A stretch of 64,000 nucleotides of DNA, taken from assembly GCF_016836705.1 (NCBI RefSeq), contig NZ_JAFCGY010000006.1, forward strand, positions 62,001 through 126,000, given 5' to 3'. This DNA is from Mesorhizobium caraganae. Its GTDB lineage: Bacteria; Pseudomonadota; Alphaproteobacteria; Rhizobiales; Rhizobiaceae. Both the position numbers and the translations under genes were made by a program. Below the pieces are notes generated by a model. It was given only the letters and a program-made list of their open reading frames with translations. It had not been told where the DNA came from and searched no databases. The first letter of the stretch is position 1; each line of letters opens with the position of its first letter. Below are positions 55,217 to 64,000 of the stretch, piece by piece.

Positions 55217-56503
55217 GTGCTGAACAGTTTCCTGCTCCTTGCCGAAGCTGTGGTCTACTTCAGCGTCATGATCACGCTGTTCCGCTTCAGGGATCGCATC
55301 GGCCTCGGCGTCTTCGTCTGCGCGCTGGGCGCCATGCATTTCCTGGAAACCTACCTCGCTAGCGTCTTCTACGTCGCTTTGCCCTTCGGCATGGTCTCGC
55401 CGGGTTCGGCGGTGCTGTTTTCCGGCAAGCTGGTGATGCTGCTTCTGCTCTACATGAAGGAAGACGCGGCCACGGTGCGGCAGCCCATTTATGGCCTGCT
55501 GCTCGGCAATGCGCTGATGATCGGGCTAGTCCTGATCCTGCGCCTGCATGACATTTCGGCGCTTTCCGACGGCAAGCTTCCCGATATCGGTTTCATCGAC
55601 CAGATGGGCTGGCTGATGGTGTGGGGCACGACGCTGCTCTTCATCGACGCCATCCTGATCATCCTGCTTTACGAAAAGCTCGGGCGTTATTTGCGCAAGG
55701 CGCCGTTCACCCGCATCCTGATTTGCGTCGCCTGCGTGCTGACCTTCGACCAGGTGGGATTTTTCACCGCCCTGCATTTTGTCGCCGGCGCGCCGATCGC
55801 AGTCTTTTTCGGCGGCTGGTTCGCCAAAATGGGCGCGGCCTTTACCTATAGCGCCATGCTGGTCGCCTATCTCAGATGGTTCGAGACGCGGCACGTTGTG
55901 ACGCCGCGTGGATTGTCCGACGTTTTCGATACGTTGACCTACCGCGAGCGCTACGAAGCCCTGGTCGAATATGTCGGCCGTGACGGCCTCACCGGTCTGT
56001 TGCACAGGGGACGTTTTGACAGCGATGGCGAAAATTCGGTCGCCGTCAGCCTGCGCACGGCCCAGCCGCTCAGCCTGCTGATCGTCGACGTCGACCATTT
56101 CAAATCGATCAACGATCGCTTCGGCCACGCCGAGGGCGACAGGGTGCTGAGATCGATCGCCCAGGTGCTGACCCAGGCAGCCGGCGCGCAGGACCAGGTT
56201 TTCAGGATCGGCGGCGAGGAATTCGCCATCCTTTGCTCGCAACCGCATCCGGTCGCCAGATTGCTCGGCGAAAACATCCGTCATGCGGTCAAGGGGTGCG
56301 CAAACCGCTTCGACATCAGTGTCAGCGCCGGCATCGCCACTGTCAACGAGACGGTCGGCTCGCTTGCCGATCTCTTCGCCCTTGCCGATGAACGCCTCTA
56401 CAGGGCGAAGTCCACCGGCCGCGACCGCGTCGTCGGCGAAACGAGGGACGATGCCGAAGATTTTCGGCGCGTGGACACCCGGCACAAGCGCGTGAAGCAC
56501 TGA
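55217..56503 (+). CDS. Membrane diguanylate cyclase (GGDEF domain)
   Basis: The 428-residue protein has an N-terminal membrane sensor of about six or seven segments (residues 1-215) and a C-terminal GGDEF domain with the active-site loop FRIGGEEFAIL near residue 337, LIVDVDHFKSINDRFGH near 292 and SVSAGIA near 375. It should make cyclic-di-GMP. The allosteric I-site RxxD five residues upstream is not present (GAQD instead), so feedback inhibition may be absent. The start is a GTG with a weak ribosome site; an upstream start is not visible. Confidence 0.9.
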   Translation: MLNSFLLLAEAVVYFSVMITLFRFRDRIGLGVFVCALGAMHFLETYLASVFYVALPFGMVSPGSAVLFSGKLVMLLLLYMKEDAATVRQPIYGLLLGNALMIGLVLILRLHDISALSDGKLPDIGFIDQMGWLMVWGTTLLFIDAILIILLYEKLGRYLRKAPFTRILICVACVLTFDQVGFFTALHFVAGAPIAVFFGGWFAKMGAAFTYSAMLVAYLRWFETRHVVTPRGLSDVFDTLTYRERYEALVEYVGRDGLTGLLHRGRFDSDGENSVAVSLRTAQPLSLLIVDVDHFKSINDRFGHAEGDRVLRSIAQVLTQAAGAQDQVFRIGGEEFAILCSQPHPVARLLGENIRHAVKGCANRFDISVSAGIATVNETVGSLADLFALADERLYRAKSTGRDRVVGETRDDAEDFRRVDTRHKRVKH

Positions 56504-56506
56504 CGC

Positions 56507-57124
56507 CTATTGGCTCCGCTTGCGCTGCTGCAACGCGCCGACCGCAACTGAGACGGCCATCAGCACGATCGCCAGCCATTTCAGCGTGGTGATGATCGGA
56601 CCGGCATCGACGTCGTGAGCGATGAACAGCAGGATGCCGGGCACGAGCAGGCCGCACATGATGAGCGTGATGCGGTTGATCTGCCAGGATACTTTTGCCG
56701 CCAGCGCCTCGTCGCCGGCCTCAGCGACAAGGCCGGCGCGCATCTCCCTGGAGGCCAGAAGCATGCTCGACAGGCGCATCGAGATCGGCAGGCCAATACC
56801 GATGATAAGGAACGCATAGGCCGCCAGCAGAGCCGAGAATTTGAGCGCACTCGTCTCGGCCGGCACCGGAAACAAGAGGGTTGCCAGCGGCAGGAAGACA
56901 CACACGACACCGAGCGCGGCGATGGCGATGAAGATCACCGCATTGACCATCGTGAACAGCTGGTAACGGCCGGCCCCGATCGGCGCGGCGAGCACACGCA
57001 TGCGCGCCCATTCGGCCTCGGTATAGGAGAAGCCCGGCCACTCCATGCGGCCGTCCTGGATTGCGATCATTCCCTTGGCCCAGAAAGCCAGCCGCGCCAG
57101 CGCGCCTGAACTCATGCCACCCAT
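56507..57124 (-). CDS. Four-span membrane protein of unknown function
   Basis: The 205-residue protein has four hydrophobic segments (around residues 62-85, 92-113, 153-170 and 180-197) and a soluble N-terminus. The last residues are basic (QQRKRSQ). No conserved domain is recognised. The 3' end is 3 bp from the convergent diguanylate cyclase stop. Confidence 0.75.
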   Translation of the reverse strand: MGGMSSGALARLAFWAKGMIAIQDGRMEWPGFSYTEAEWARMRVLAAPIGAGRYQLFTMVNAVIFIAIAALGVVCVFLPLATLLFPVPAETSALKFSALLAAYAFLIIGIGLPISMRLSSMLLASREMRAGLVAEAGDEALAAKVSWQINRITLIMCGLLVPGILLFIAHDVDAGPIITTLKWLAIVLMAVSVAVGALQQRKRSQ

Positions 57125-57194
57125 CGCAACCCCCGTCGCATGAAATGCATCCAGACCATATCACCGCGTCACTGCCAAGCGACAGGCGGATATC

Positions 57195-58202
57195 CTACTG
57201 GAACCCGGCCGCATCGACCGAGCCCTTCGGGCAGCCGGCCTTGGTCGTCGGCGCCGAGGCGAGCATCAGACTGCCCAGCGAACTGTCCGGGCCGATCGGG
57301 CCGGTCAGGCCAAGCGTCAGCTCGCCGATCAGCCGCCTGCCGCTCGACGGATCGACCAGGCAGGAGACGCGCACCCGCGCCCCTGCTCCGGCGCCGAAGG
57401 CGCTGTCGAAGGCGCTGCGGATCTGGTCCGAGGTCAGCTGCTTGCCGACATTCTTGGTGAAGAGCTCACGCACCGGCGAGGCATTGACTGCCCGCATAAG
57501 GTTCAGCGCCTCGGCAAAATACTCCTGCTGGCTCTTGCCATAGCAGGTGCCGTGCTTGATCCACTCGTGCCGCTCGAGCTTGGAGGCGGTGCCCGGCATC
57601 ACCTGGTCGAGCTCGGCGCGCGTGTTGGCATCGAGGTTGACCGGCGGCAGGTCGGCCCAGTGGGCCGGATTGTCATTGGCCTTGTCGCTCGCCGGCACCT
57701 GGCAATAGAAGTTGCCGTTCGGCTGCGGCCACAGCCCGTGCAGCGTGAAATGCGACGCGTCGAAACCGCCGGCTGTCTGCGCCTGGCATTCGGGCTTGCT
57801 CGACTTGGTTTCGCAGAAGGCCGGCTGCCAGCTCAGCGCAAAGACATATTCGGGCTTTCCCGAAGCCGCAGGCTTGCCCTGATCGGCGGGCACGGCCGGC
57901 TGGGTCGACGCACTACCGCCGGAAACATGGCCACAGCTGATCTTGACCCAGCGGCGTTCCGGATCGGCGCCCGGCACACGGATGAGATAATGCGACGGCG
58001 CATCCTTGTTGCCGGCCAGCAGATCGTAGCTTTGCCCGGCAGTCGTCGAGACATTGCCCGGGTTCTTGCCGCTCTTGATCGCCTGCGTTGCCGGACAGGC
58101 AGCGTCTGCGACGAAAGAGCCGCTCATCTTGACGTCGGCTCGCGCCATGCCTGCGCTGGCCAGCGCCACCAACACCGCAGCCCATATCGCCGATATCCGC
58201 AT
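57195..58202 (-). CDS. Secreted ribonuclease T2
   Basis: RNase T2 enzymes cut single-stranded RNA via 2',3'-cyclic phosphates, usually in the periplasm or outside. The 335-residue protein has a signal peptide (IWAAVLVALASAGMARA), an N-terminal extension of about 100 residues, and the two conserved active-site segments FTLHGLWPQ (CAS I) near residue 152 and EWIKHGTCYG (CAS II) near 213, each with a catalytic histidine. Cysteines around them suggest disulfides. Bacterial T2 enzymes often scavenge phosphate or nucleotides. Confidence 0.93.
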   Translation of the reverse strand: MRISAIWAAVLVALASAGMARADVKMSGSFVADAACPATQAIKSGKNPGNVSTTAGQSYDLLAGNKDAPSHYLIRVPGADPERRWVKISCGHVSGGSASTQPAVPADQGKPAASGKPEYVFALSWQPAFCETKSSKPECQAQTAGGFDASHFTLHGLWPQPNGNFYCQVPASDKANDNPAHWADLPPVNLDANTRAELDQVMPGTASKLERHEWIKHGTCYGKSQQEYFAEALNLMRAVNASPVRELFTKNVGKQLTSDQIRSAFDSAFGAGAGARVRVSCLVDPSSGRRLIGELTLGLTGPIGPDSSLGSLMLASAPTTKAGCPKGSVDAAGFQ

Positions 58203-58372
58203 TCCAGAACTCCTAGCGTTTCATGCCGCAAGCTAGAAACGTACGACATGTCAGAATTACGATTTCTTTCGTCCGCCGCAAAAAACAATCTCCACCAGGT
58301 GCGGCTGACGCTTCCCGACCTCCCCTTGACGTCGGTCGCGCCGTCGCCCAACAGTCGCGGAGGGAGCGAGAC

Positions 58373-59305
58373 ATGGCAGTTGACAGGCAGACGACGCTGG
58401 CCTCACCGACCGGGGCCGCGCTTAACCTTTATGTGAAGCACACCAGCGGCCCTCCGCGCGCCGTCGTCCAGATCAACCACGGCCTGGCCGAGCACGCCGC
58501 GCGCTATGCCCGCTTTGCCGATTACCTCGCGCCGCGCGGCTTTCATGTCTACGTCCATGACCACCGCGGCCACGGCGCGACCAAGGCGCCCGATGCGCCG
58601 CTCGGCAGGTTCGCCGGCGCCGACGGCGCCGCCAAGGTGATCGCCGATGTCGACGCCGTCCACGATTTGATCGCGAAGGAGCAGCCTGGCCTGCCGGTCA
58701 TCCTGTTCGGCCATTCTTTTGGCGCGTCGGTGGCATTGAACTACCTGTTGGCGCACTCGCCGCGCGTTCACGCCGCCGCGATCTGGAACGGTAATTTCTC
58801 GCAAGGCCTGCTTGGACAGCTTGCGCTCGCCATCCTGGCTTATGAGCGCTTCAGGCTCGGCTCCGATGTCCCCTCGCGTATCTTGCCCCGATTGACCTTC
58901 CAGGCCTGGGGCAAGGCGGTGCCCAACCACAAGACGCTGTTCGACTGGCTGTCGCGCGACGAAACGGAAGTGGCCAAATACGTCGCCGACCCGCTCTGCG
59001 GCTGGGATGCCTCGATCTCGATGTGGCGCGACGTCGTCCAGATGGCGCAGAATGGCGGCAAGGATTCCGGCTTTGCCGGCATAAGGCGCGACCTCCCCGT
59101 CAGCATCATTGGCGGCGAAAAAGATCCGGCTTCCGACTATGGCAAAGCCATCGATCATCTCGCCAAACGCATGCGCGCGATGGGCTTTTCGAATCTGCTT
59201 TCAAAGGTTTACGCCGACACCCGCCACGAAAGCCTGAACGAAGTGAACCGGGACATCGTCATGGACGATTTTGCCGCCTGGGCCAACAGCGTGCTGAACC
59301 GGTGA
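58373..59305 (+). CDS. Alpha/beta hydrolase, lysophospholipase/monoacylglycerol lipase-like
   Basis: The 310-residue protein has the alpha/beta hydrolase signs HGLAEHAARYARFADYL near residue 35-50 (oxyanion side), the nucleophile elbow GHSFGAS near 115, the acid in GGEKDPASDYGK near 245 and the histidine in DTRHESLNEV near 285, the pattern of PldB/monoglyceride-lipase-like enzymes. The start is the ATG at 58373, preceded by GGAGGGAG; the frame extends further up. Confidence 0.88.
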   Translation: MAVDRQTTLASPTGAALNLYVKHTSGPPRAVVQINHGLAEHAARYARFADYLAPRGFHVYVHDHRGHGATKAPDAPLGRFAGADGAAKVIADVDAVHDLIAKEQPGLPVILFGHSFGASVALNYLLAHSPRVHAAAIWNGNFSQGLLGQLALAILAYERFRLGSDVPSRILPRLTFQAWGKAVPNHKTLFDWLSRDETEVAKYVADPLCGWDASISMWRDVVQMAQNGGKDSGFAGIRRDLPVSIIGGEKDPASDYGKAIDHLAKRMRAMGFSNLLSKVYADTRHESLNEVNRDIVMDDFAAWANSVLNR

Positions 59306-59386
59306 CATCGCTGGCCCAGCGCAAGGCTCGTGACAGCGGCATCCCGGATTGATAGAGGCTGCGGTTCCGACCCGCTCTGGTGATTT

Positions 59387-60562
59387 ATGGCTGAACCTCC
59401 ACTGAAAGGCGTCCGCGTCGTTGAACTGGCCCGCATCCTGGCCGGGCCATGGGCCGGGCAGTTGCTGGCCGATCTCGGCGCCGATGTCATCAAGGTCGAG
59501 AGCCCCGATGGCGGCGACGACACCCGCAAATGGGGGCCGCCCTTCGTCATGAGCCATGACGGCGAGAACCTGTCGGCCGCCTATTATCATTCGTGCAATC
59601 GCGGCAAGCGCTCCATCGCCACCGACTTCTCGACGCCTGAGGGTGCTGAAACGATACGCCGGCTGGTCGCTACCTCGGATGTGCTGATCGAGAACTTCAA
59701 GCTCGGCGGGCTGAAAAAGTATGGCCTTGATTACGAGAGCCTGAAGGCAATCAATCCCCGCCTCGTCTATTGCTCGATCACCGGCTTCGGCCAGGATGGG
59801 CCTTACGCACCCCGCGCGGGCTACGATTTCATCATCCAGGCCATGGCCGGCATGATGTCGATCACCGGCGAGGCCGGGCGCGAGCCGCAAAAGGCCGGCG
59901 TCGCCATTTCCGATATCTTCACCGGCCTCTATTCGGTGATCGCCATCCAGGGAGCGCTGCGCCATGCCGAAAAGACCGGCGAGGGCCAGCACATCGACAT
60001 GGCGCTGTTCGACACCCAGATCTCCGCACTCGGCAACCAGAACCTCAACTACCTCGTCTCCGGCAAGTCGCCGGTGCAGATGGGCAATGCGCATATGAAC
60101 ATCGCGCCCTACGAAGTGGTGCCCGTGAGAGATGGCCACATCATCCTCGCGGTCGGCAATGACGGCCAGTTCGCCAAATTCTGCGCCGCTGTCGGTCTCG
60201 ACCATCTCTCGGCGGATCCCGATTTCGCCACCAACCCGGCCCGTGTCGCCAACCGGGTGAAATTGCGCGAGCACATGATCGAGACCCTGAAGGACTGGGA
60301 TCGCGACCCGCTGCTGGCGAAACTCGAAGCGGCAAGCGTGCCGGCGAGCCCGATCAACAATATCGGCCAGATGTTCGCCGATCCGCAGACCATTGCGCGC
60401 GGCATGCGCCTCGACCTCGACGACGGCCACGGCAACCGTCTGCCCTCGGTGCGCGCGCCGATGGTGATGTCCGGCACGCCGCTGGTCTATGAGCGCCCTT
60501 CGCCGCGTCTTGGCGAACACACCGAAGAAATCCTTGCCGAACTGGAGAAATCTGGAAAATGA
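59387..60562 (+). CDS. Class III CoA-transferase (CaiB/BaiF family)
   Basis: The 391-residue protein transfers CoA between carboxylic acids. It has LARILAGPWAGQLLADLGAD at residue 14-33, KRSIATDFSTPEG near 75, the catalytic-region GQHIDMALFDTQ near 203 (Asp of the covalent intermediate) and SPINNIGQMFADPQ near 320. It overlaps the next gene by four bases. Its partner is a ThDP enzyme, recalling the formyl-CoA transferase/oxalyl-CoA decarboxylase pair, but the substrate is not shown by the sequence. Confidence 0.92.
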   Translation: MAEPPLKGVRVVELARILAGPWAGQLLADLGADVIKVESPDGGDDTRKWGPPFVMSHDGENLSAAYYHSCNRGKRSIATDFSTPEGAETIRRLVATSDVLIENFKLGGLKKYGLDYESLKAINPRLVYCSITGFGQDGPYAPRAGYDFIIQAMAGMMSITGEAGREPQKAGVAISDIFTGLYSVIAIQGALRHAEKTGEGQHIDMALFDTQISALGNQNLNYLVSGKSPVQMGNAHMNIAPYEVVPVRDGHIILAVGNDGQFAKFCAAVGLDHLSADPDFATNPARVANRVKLREHMIETLKDWDRDPLLAKLEAASVPASPINNIGQMFADPQTIARGMRLDLDDGHGNRLPSVRAPMVMSGTPLVYERPSPRLGEHTEEILAELEKSGK

Positions 60563-62208
60563 AGACCGGCGGACAATTGATTGTCGACGCACTCGAGGCC
60601 AACGGCACCGATCGCATCTTTTGCGTGCCGGGCGAATCCTATCTCGCCGTGCTAGACGCGCTCCACGATTCCAAGATCCGCACCATTGTCTGCCGCCAGG
60701 AAGGCGGCGCTGCCATGATGGCCGACTGCCAGGGGCGGCTGACCGGCAAGCCCGGCATCTGCTTCGTCACCCGCGGCCCCGGCGCCACCAACGCCTCGGC
60801 CGGCATTCACATCGCCATGCAGGATTCGATCCCCGTGATCCTGTTCATCGGGCAGGTCGCCAGCCACGCCAAGGAGCGCGAAGCTTTTCAGGAAGTTGAT
60901 TACAAGCGGTTCTTCGGCGACATCGCCAAATGGGTGGTCGAGATCGACGATGCCGCGCGCATCCCGGAATTCGTCACCCGCGCCTTCGCCGTGGCAACCT
61001 CAGGCCGCCCCGGTCCTGTCGTGATCTCGCTGCCCGAGGACATGCTGACCAGTCTGGTCGAAGCGCCCGCAGCCTTGCCACACACACCGGTCGAAACGCG
61101 GCCGGGCGAGACCGAGCTCGCTGCACTGGAGAAGCAGCTTGGCAAGGCCAAGCGTCCTTTCGTCATCCTCGGCGGCACGCGCTGGAACGAGGAAGCGGTG
61201 GCACGCATGCGCACTATTGCCGAGGCCTGGTCGCTGCCGGTCGGTTGTTCCTTCCGCCGCCAGATGCTGTTCGATCATCTCCACCCGAACTATGCCGGCG
61301 ATGTCGGCATTGGCATCAATCCGAAGCTGGCAACGGCGATCAAGCAGGCCGATCTGGTGCTGCTGATCGGCGGCCGCATGGGCGAGATGCCGTCCTCGGA
61401 CTATACGCTGCTGAAGAGCCCCTACCCCGACCAGACGCTGGTCCATGTCCACGCCGATGCCGGCGAGCTCGGCCGCGTCTACCGGCCGACGCTGGCGATC
61501 AACGCTTCGCCCTTGGCTTTCGTCGAAGCTTTTGCCAAGCGCAAGCCGGCTGGTACGCCGTCCTGGGCGGATGAGACAGCGAAGGCGCATGCCGCCTATC
61601 TCGATTGGTCGACGCCGCCTGAAAGCGGCCCTGGCCCGGTCCAGATGGGACCGATCATGAACTACCTGGAAAAGGTGCTGCCCGACGACGCCATTCTGAC
61701 CAACGGCGCCGGCAATTACGCCACCTGGGTGCATCGCTTCCACCGCTTCCGCCGCTTCGCCACGCAAGGCGCTCCCACCTCCGGCTCGATGGGCTACGGC
61801 ACGCCGGCTGCGGTCGCCGCCAAGGCGCTGCACCCGGACCGCACCGTGATCGCCTTTGCCGGCGACGGCTGCTTCCTGATGAACGGGCAGGAATTCGCCA
61901 CCGCTGTCCAGTATGACCTGCCGATCATCGTCATCGTCGTCAACAACGGCATTTACGGCACCATCCGCATGCACCAGGAACGTGACTATCCCGGCCGCGT
62001 CGTCGCCACCGACCTGAAGAACCCGGACTTTGCCGCCCTTGCCCGCGCCTATGGCGGCCATGGCGAGACGGTCGAGAAGACGGCCGATTTCGCGCCCGCC
62101 TTCGAACGCGCGCGCGCCAGCGGCAAACCGGCTATCGTCGAGATCAGGCTCGATCCCGAGGCGATCACGCCGACCCGGACGATGACGCAGATCCGCGACA
62201 AGGCCTGA
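60559..62208 (+). CDS. Thiamine diphosphate enzyme, acetolactate synthase-like
   Basis: The 549-residue protein has three ThDP-family domains: the N-terminal PYR domain with the catalytic glutamate in VCRQEGGAAMMADCQGRL near residue 50-67, the central domain (residues 190-330), and the C-terminal PP domain with GDGCFLMNGQEFATA...NN cofactor motif near 435-465. It lacks nothing of the core, but its substrate (pyruvate, oxalyl-CoA or other 2-keto acid) is unresolved. It overlaps the CoA-transferase gene (ATGA) and is followed by a strong terminator, so these two genes form one operon. Confidence 0.88.
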   Translation: MKTGGQLIVDALEANGTDRIFCVPGESYLAVLDALHDSKIRTIVCRQEGGAAMMADCQGRLTGKPGICFVTRGPGATNASAGIHIAMQDSIPVILFIGQVASHAKEREAFQEVDYKRFFGDIAKWVVEIDDAARIPEFVTRAFAVATSGRPGPVVISLPEDMLTSLVEAPAALPHTPVETRPGETELAALEKQLGKAKRPFVILGGTRWNEEAVARMRTIAEAWSLPVGCSFRRQMLFDHLHPNYAGDVGIGINPKLATAIKQADLVLLIGGRMGEMPSSDYTLLKSPYPDQTLVHVHADAGELGRVYRPTLAINASPLAFVEAFAKRKPAGTPSWADETAKAHAAYLDWSTPPESGPGPVQMGPIMNYLEKVLPDDAILTNGAGNYATWVHRFHRFRRFATQGAPTSGSMGYGTPAAVAAKALHPDRTVIAFAGDGCFLMNGQEFATAVQYDLPIIVIVVNNGIYGTIRMHQERDYPGRVVATDLKNPDFAALARAYGGHGETVEKTADFAPAFERARASGKPAIVEIRLDPEAITPTRTMTQIRDKA

Positions 62209-62210
62209 CG

Positions 62211-62239
62211 AAAAAAGGGGCGGTCGGCCGCCCCTTTTT
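62211..62239. terminator. Strong bidirectional intrinsic terminator
   Basis: GGGGCGG (62217-62223) and CCGCCCC (62228-62234) pair perfectly around TCGG, with six A before and five T after. It lies between the ThDP gene stop (62208) and the convergent CHRD gene stop (62255) and serves both. Confidence 0.9.
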
Positions 62240-62254
62240 GTCGGTTTGATTGGG

Positions 62255-62695
62255 TTATTTCACGGCTTCGATCTGCCCGCGAATCTCGCCATCCTTGTTG
62301 GCGGCAGTATGGACGTTAACGTAATAGTTGCCGGCTGCCAGGTCGGCGGCCTGCGCATCGGTCAGTTCCGCCGAACCCTTGATCGGGCTCTTGAGCTTGC
62401 CTTTGAACGGGATCACTGGAGCTGCGTTCGCACCCATCGCCGCCGGACCATGAATGTGCGCCGCCGTCGCCGGGCCGCTGAGGCCGGAATATTTGACGTT
62501 CCAGCTGAGCTTCTTCTTGGTGGTGTCGAATGTGAGAGTGGCGGTTCCCTTGCCCTTGGTAGTGACGGGCGGGCTCTGCTGAGCGCCATCGAGCGTCGCC
62601 TTGTACTTTACGATTTCGGCCATGGCCGGAGATGCGAACAGCAGGGCTGTCGAAACAGCGAGCGCCGAAAGCACCGGCAAGGATTGGATACGCAT
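62255..62695 (-). CDS. Secreted CHRD-domain protein
   Basis: The 146-residue product has a signal peptide (VLSALAVSTALLFASPAMA) and a CHRD domain (residues 27-146), with TATLTFDTTKKKLSWNVKYSGL, the AAHIHGPA motif near 85 and the C-terminal YYVNVHTAANKDGEIRGQI. CHRD domains occur in secreted and extracellular proteins of unclear function. The ATG at 62695 starts the signal peptide. Confidence 0.9.
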   Translation of the reverse strand: MRIQSLPVLSALAVSTALLFASPAMAEIVKYKATLDGAQQSPPVTTKGKGTATLTFDTTKKKLSWNVKYSGLSGPATAAHIHGPAAMGANAAPVIPFKGKLKSPIKGSAELTDAQAADLAAGNYYVNVHTAANKDGEIRGQIEAVK

Positions 62696-62860
62696 GAAGA
62701 CCTCCGTTGATTGCAGCATCCCTTGCGGCTCCCCGGCGCGCGGATGCATCACCCCAACGGATGAACGACACGATGTATCCCGGCACACGCAGATGTTACC
62801 GGCGGCATGAACAAAGGGGCGGTCAATTGCCGCTTGTCTGGATTTCCGTCATGCCAACAC

Positions 62861-64000
62861 TCAGACGCTCGCCAGCGCCTGCGTCAGGTCGGCGATCAAA
62901 TCGTCCGGGTGTTCGACGCCGATCGACAGCCTGACCGTGGTCTCCAGCACGCCGATGCGCTGGCGCACATCGAAGGGGATACCGGAATGGGTCATCGCCG
63001 CCGGGTGGCTGGCCAGCGATTCCGTGCCGCCGAGGCTCACCGCCAGCTTGAAGATCTGCAGCCCGTTGAGGAGAGCGAAGGCCGCCTTCTCTCCGCCTTT
63101 GATATCGAAAGAGAATGTCGAGCCGGCGCCGCTGCACTGCGCCTTGTAGGCGCGGCCCGCGGCCGTATCCTCGTCGAGGAACGGCAGATAATGCACCTTC
63201 TCGACCTTGGCATGGTCGCGCAGGAATTCAGCCACCAGGCGCGCATTGTCGTTGGCCCGCTCCATGCGGATCGATAGCGTCTCCAGCGAGCGGCCGAGCA
63301 TCCAGCAGGAATGCGGGTCGAGCTGCGTGCCGATGGCGCCGCGCAGCGCCTTGATCGGCTTGGTCACGGCTTTACTGCCCATAGCCGCACCCGCGATCAG
63401 GTCGGAATGGCCGCCGACATATTTGGTCAGCGAATAGACGGACACATCGGCGCCGTGTTCGATCGGCCGCTGGAACACCGGACCGAGCAGCGTGTTGTCG
63501 CAGACGATGATCGGCGTCGACCCTTGCTTGCCACCGATCTCGTCGGCGATCTTCCGGATCAGCGCGATATCGACCAGGCTGTTGGTCGGGTTCGACGGCG
63601 TTTCGATCAGGATGACGGAGACGCGGCCCTTGGCCACGGCAGCATCGGCGGCAGTGCGCACCGCCGTCTCGTCGACGCCATCGGCGAAACCGACAGCGCC
63701 GATGCCGAAGCCGGACAGCGTGCGCGTCAGCAGCGTCTCGGTGCCGCCGTAAAGCGGCTGCGAGTGCAGGATGACATCGCCCGGACGGGCATAGGCAAGC
63801 AGCGTCGTCGCGATCGCCGACATGCCCGACGAAAACAGGATGCAGGCATCCGTTCCCTCATAGACCGCCAGCCGGTCCTCGACGATCTCTGAGTTGGGAT
63901 GGTTGAAGCGCGAATAGACCAGTCCAGACGCCGTGCCGCTCGGCGGCTCCTTGCGGCCGGAGGTATAGTCGAAGAAGTCGCGCCCCTCTTCCGCCGATTT
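62861..64000 (-). CDS. Trans-sulfuration PLP enzyme, cystathionine gamma-synthase type, 5' end cut by window edge
   Basis: The frame is open from 64000 to the stop at 62861 (379 codons), so only a short N-terminal part is missing. The visible sequence has [21 protein letters not shown], the [17 protein letters not shown] loop, SLYSGGTETLL-like YGGTETLL, the PLP-contacting aspartate in [13 protein letters not shown], the Schiff-base lysine in [17 protein letters not shown] and the [19 protein letters not shown] motif. The latter two favour cystathionine gamma-synthase or gamma-lyase/O-acetylhomoserine sulfhydrylase. Which reaction it runs is not settled. Confidence 0.93.
   Translation of the reverse strand, partial: KSAEEGRDFFDYTSGRKEPPSGTASGLVYSRFNHPNSEIVEDRLAVYEGTDACILFSSGMSAIATTLLAYARPGDVILHSQPLYGGTETLLTRTLSGFGIGAVGFADGVDETAVRTAADAAVAKGRVSVILIETPSNPTNSLVDIALIRKIADEIGGKQGSTPIIVCDNTLLGPVFQRPIEHGADVSVYSLTKYVGGHSDLIAGAAMGSKAVTKPIKALRGAIGTQLDPHSCWMLGRSLETLSIRMERANDNARLVAEFLRDHAKVEKVHYLPFLDEDTAAGRAYKAQCSGAGSTFSFDIKGGEKAAFALLNGLQIFKLAVSLGGTESLASHPAAMTHSGIPFDVRQRIGVLETTVRLSIGVEHPDDLIADLTQALASV

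Noticed and set aside
1-64000. CRISPR array, tRNA, rRNA, insertion sequence or prophage
   Set aside because: I saw no regularly spaced repeats, no tRNA cloverleaf or rRNA blocks, and no transposase, integrase or phage structural genes by reading; this is not a substitute for a dedicated search.

Overview
This is high-GC, densely packed chromosomal DNA whose gene content and protein sequences look like an alphaproteobacterium of the order Hyphomicrobiales (Rhizobiales), most likely Mesorhizobium or a close relative. Supporting signs are a complete rhizobial-type dcw cluster ending in lpxC, an FtsZ with a very long linker, a PhoB-type box in front of a betaine-lipid operon, an ArsR-methyltransferase/metF pair, and several copies of RIME-like rhizobial palindromic repeats. 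The genus call is inference from protein and repeat character; no search was run.

Layout. 1-20.3 kb (minus strand): the division and cell wall cluster in the order mraZ-rsmH-ftsL-ftsI-murE-murF-mraY-murD-ftsW-murG-murC-murB-(311 bp)-ddlB-ftsQ-ftsA-ftsZ-lpxC (lpxC cut by the window edge). Most junctions overlap by 1-4 bases. A promoter overlapped by four 10-bp-spaced TGGG-type repeats (candidate MraZ operator) lies upstream of mraZ. 20.5-25.9 kb: a PLP sulfur-amino-acid enzyme, a ParD/ParE module whose toxin is frameshifted, the RNase P RNA gene, two peptidoglycan hydrolases, a DnaJ/TerB protein and a small lipoprotein. 25.9-29.8 kb: a giant 5-oxoprolinase-type gene carrying two in-frame palindromic repeat insertions. 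29.8-31.8 kb: btaA-btaB (betaine lipid DGTS synthesis) behind a three-repeat Pho box. 31.8-41 kb: serine hydrolase, GH25 lysozyme, MltB-like transglycosylase, LysR with a divergent frameshifted SDR, an ornithine/lysine-type decarboxylase, an EamA transporter, a 28-residue membrane peptide and metF. 41-64 kb: the metF regulator with its palindromic operator, trmO, assorted oxidoreductases and regulators, an RHH/RelE toxin-antitoxin module overlapping tam, ettA, a diguanylate cyclase, RNase T2, a lipase-like hydrolase, a CoA-transferase/ThDP-enzyme pair, a CHRD protein and a truncated trans-sulfuration enzyme at the right edge.

How it works together. The left third is one division and envelope programme: MraZ/RsmH at the head, Mur enzymes making lipid II, Fts proteins building the septum, LpxC committing to lipid A. 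The rest is a mosaic of short operons, many with readable control sites (Pho box, ArsR-type palindrome, LysR T-N11-A site, TetR direct repeats). I see no prophage, insertion sequence, CRISPR array, tRNA or rRNA, and no convincing undescribed multi-gene system. The least ordinary signals are the two coding palindromic elements inside the oxoprolinase gene and the operator architectures.
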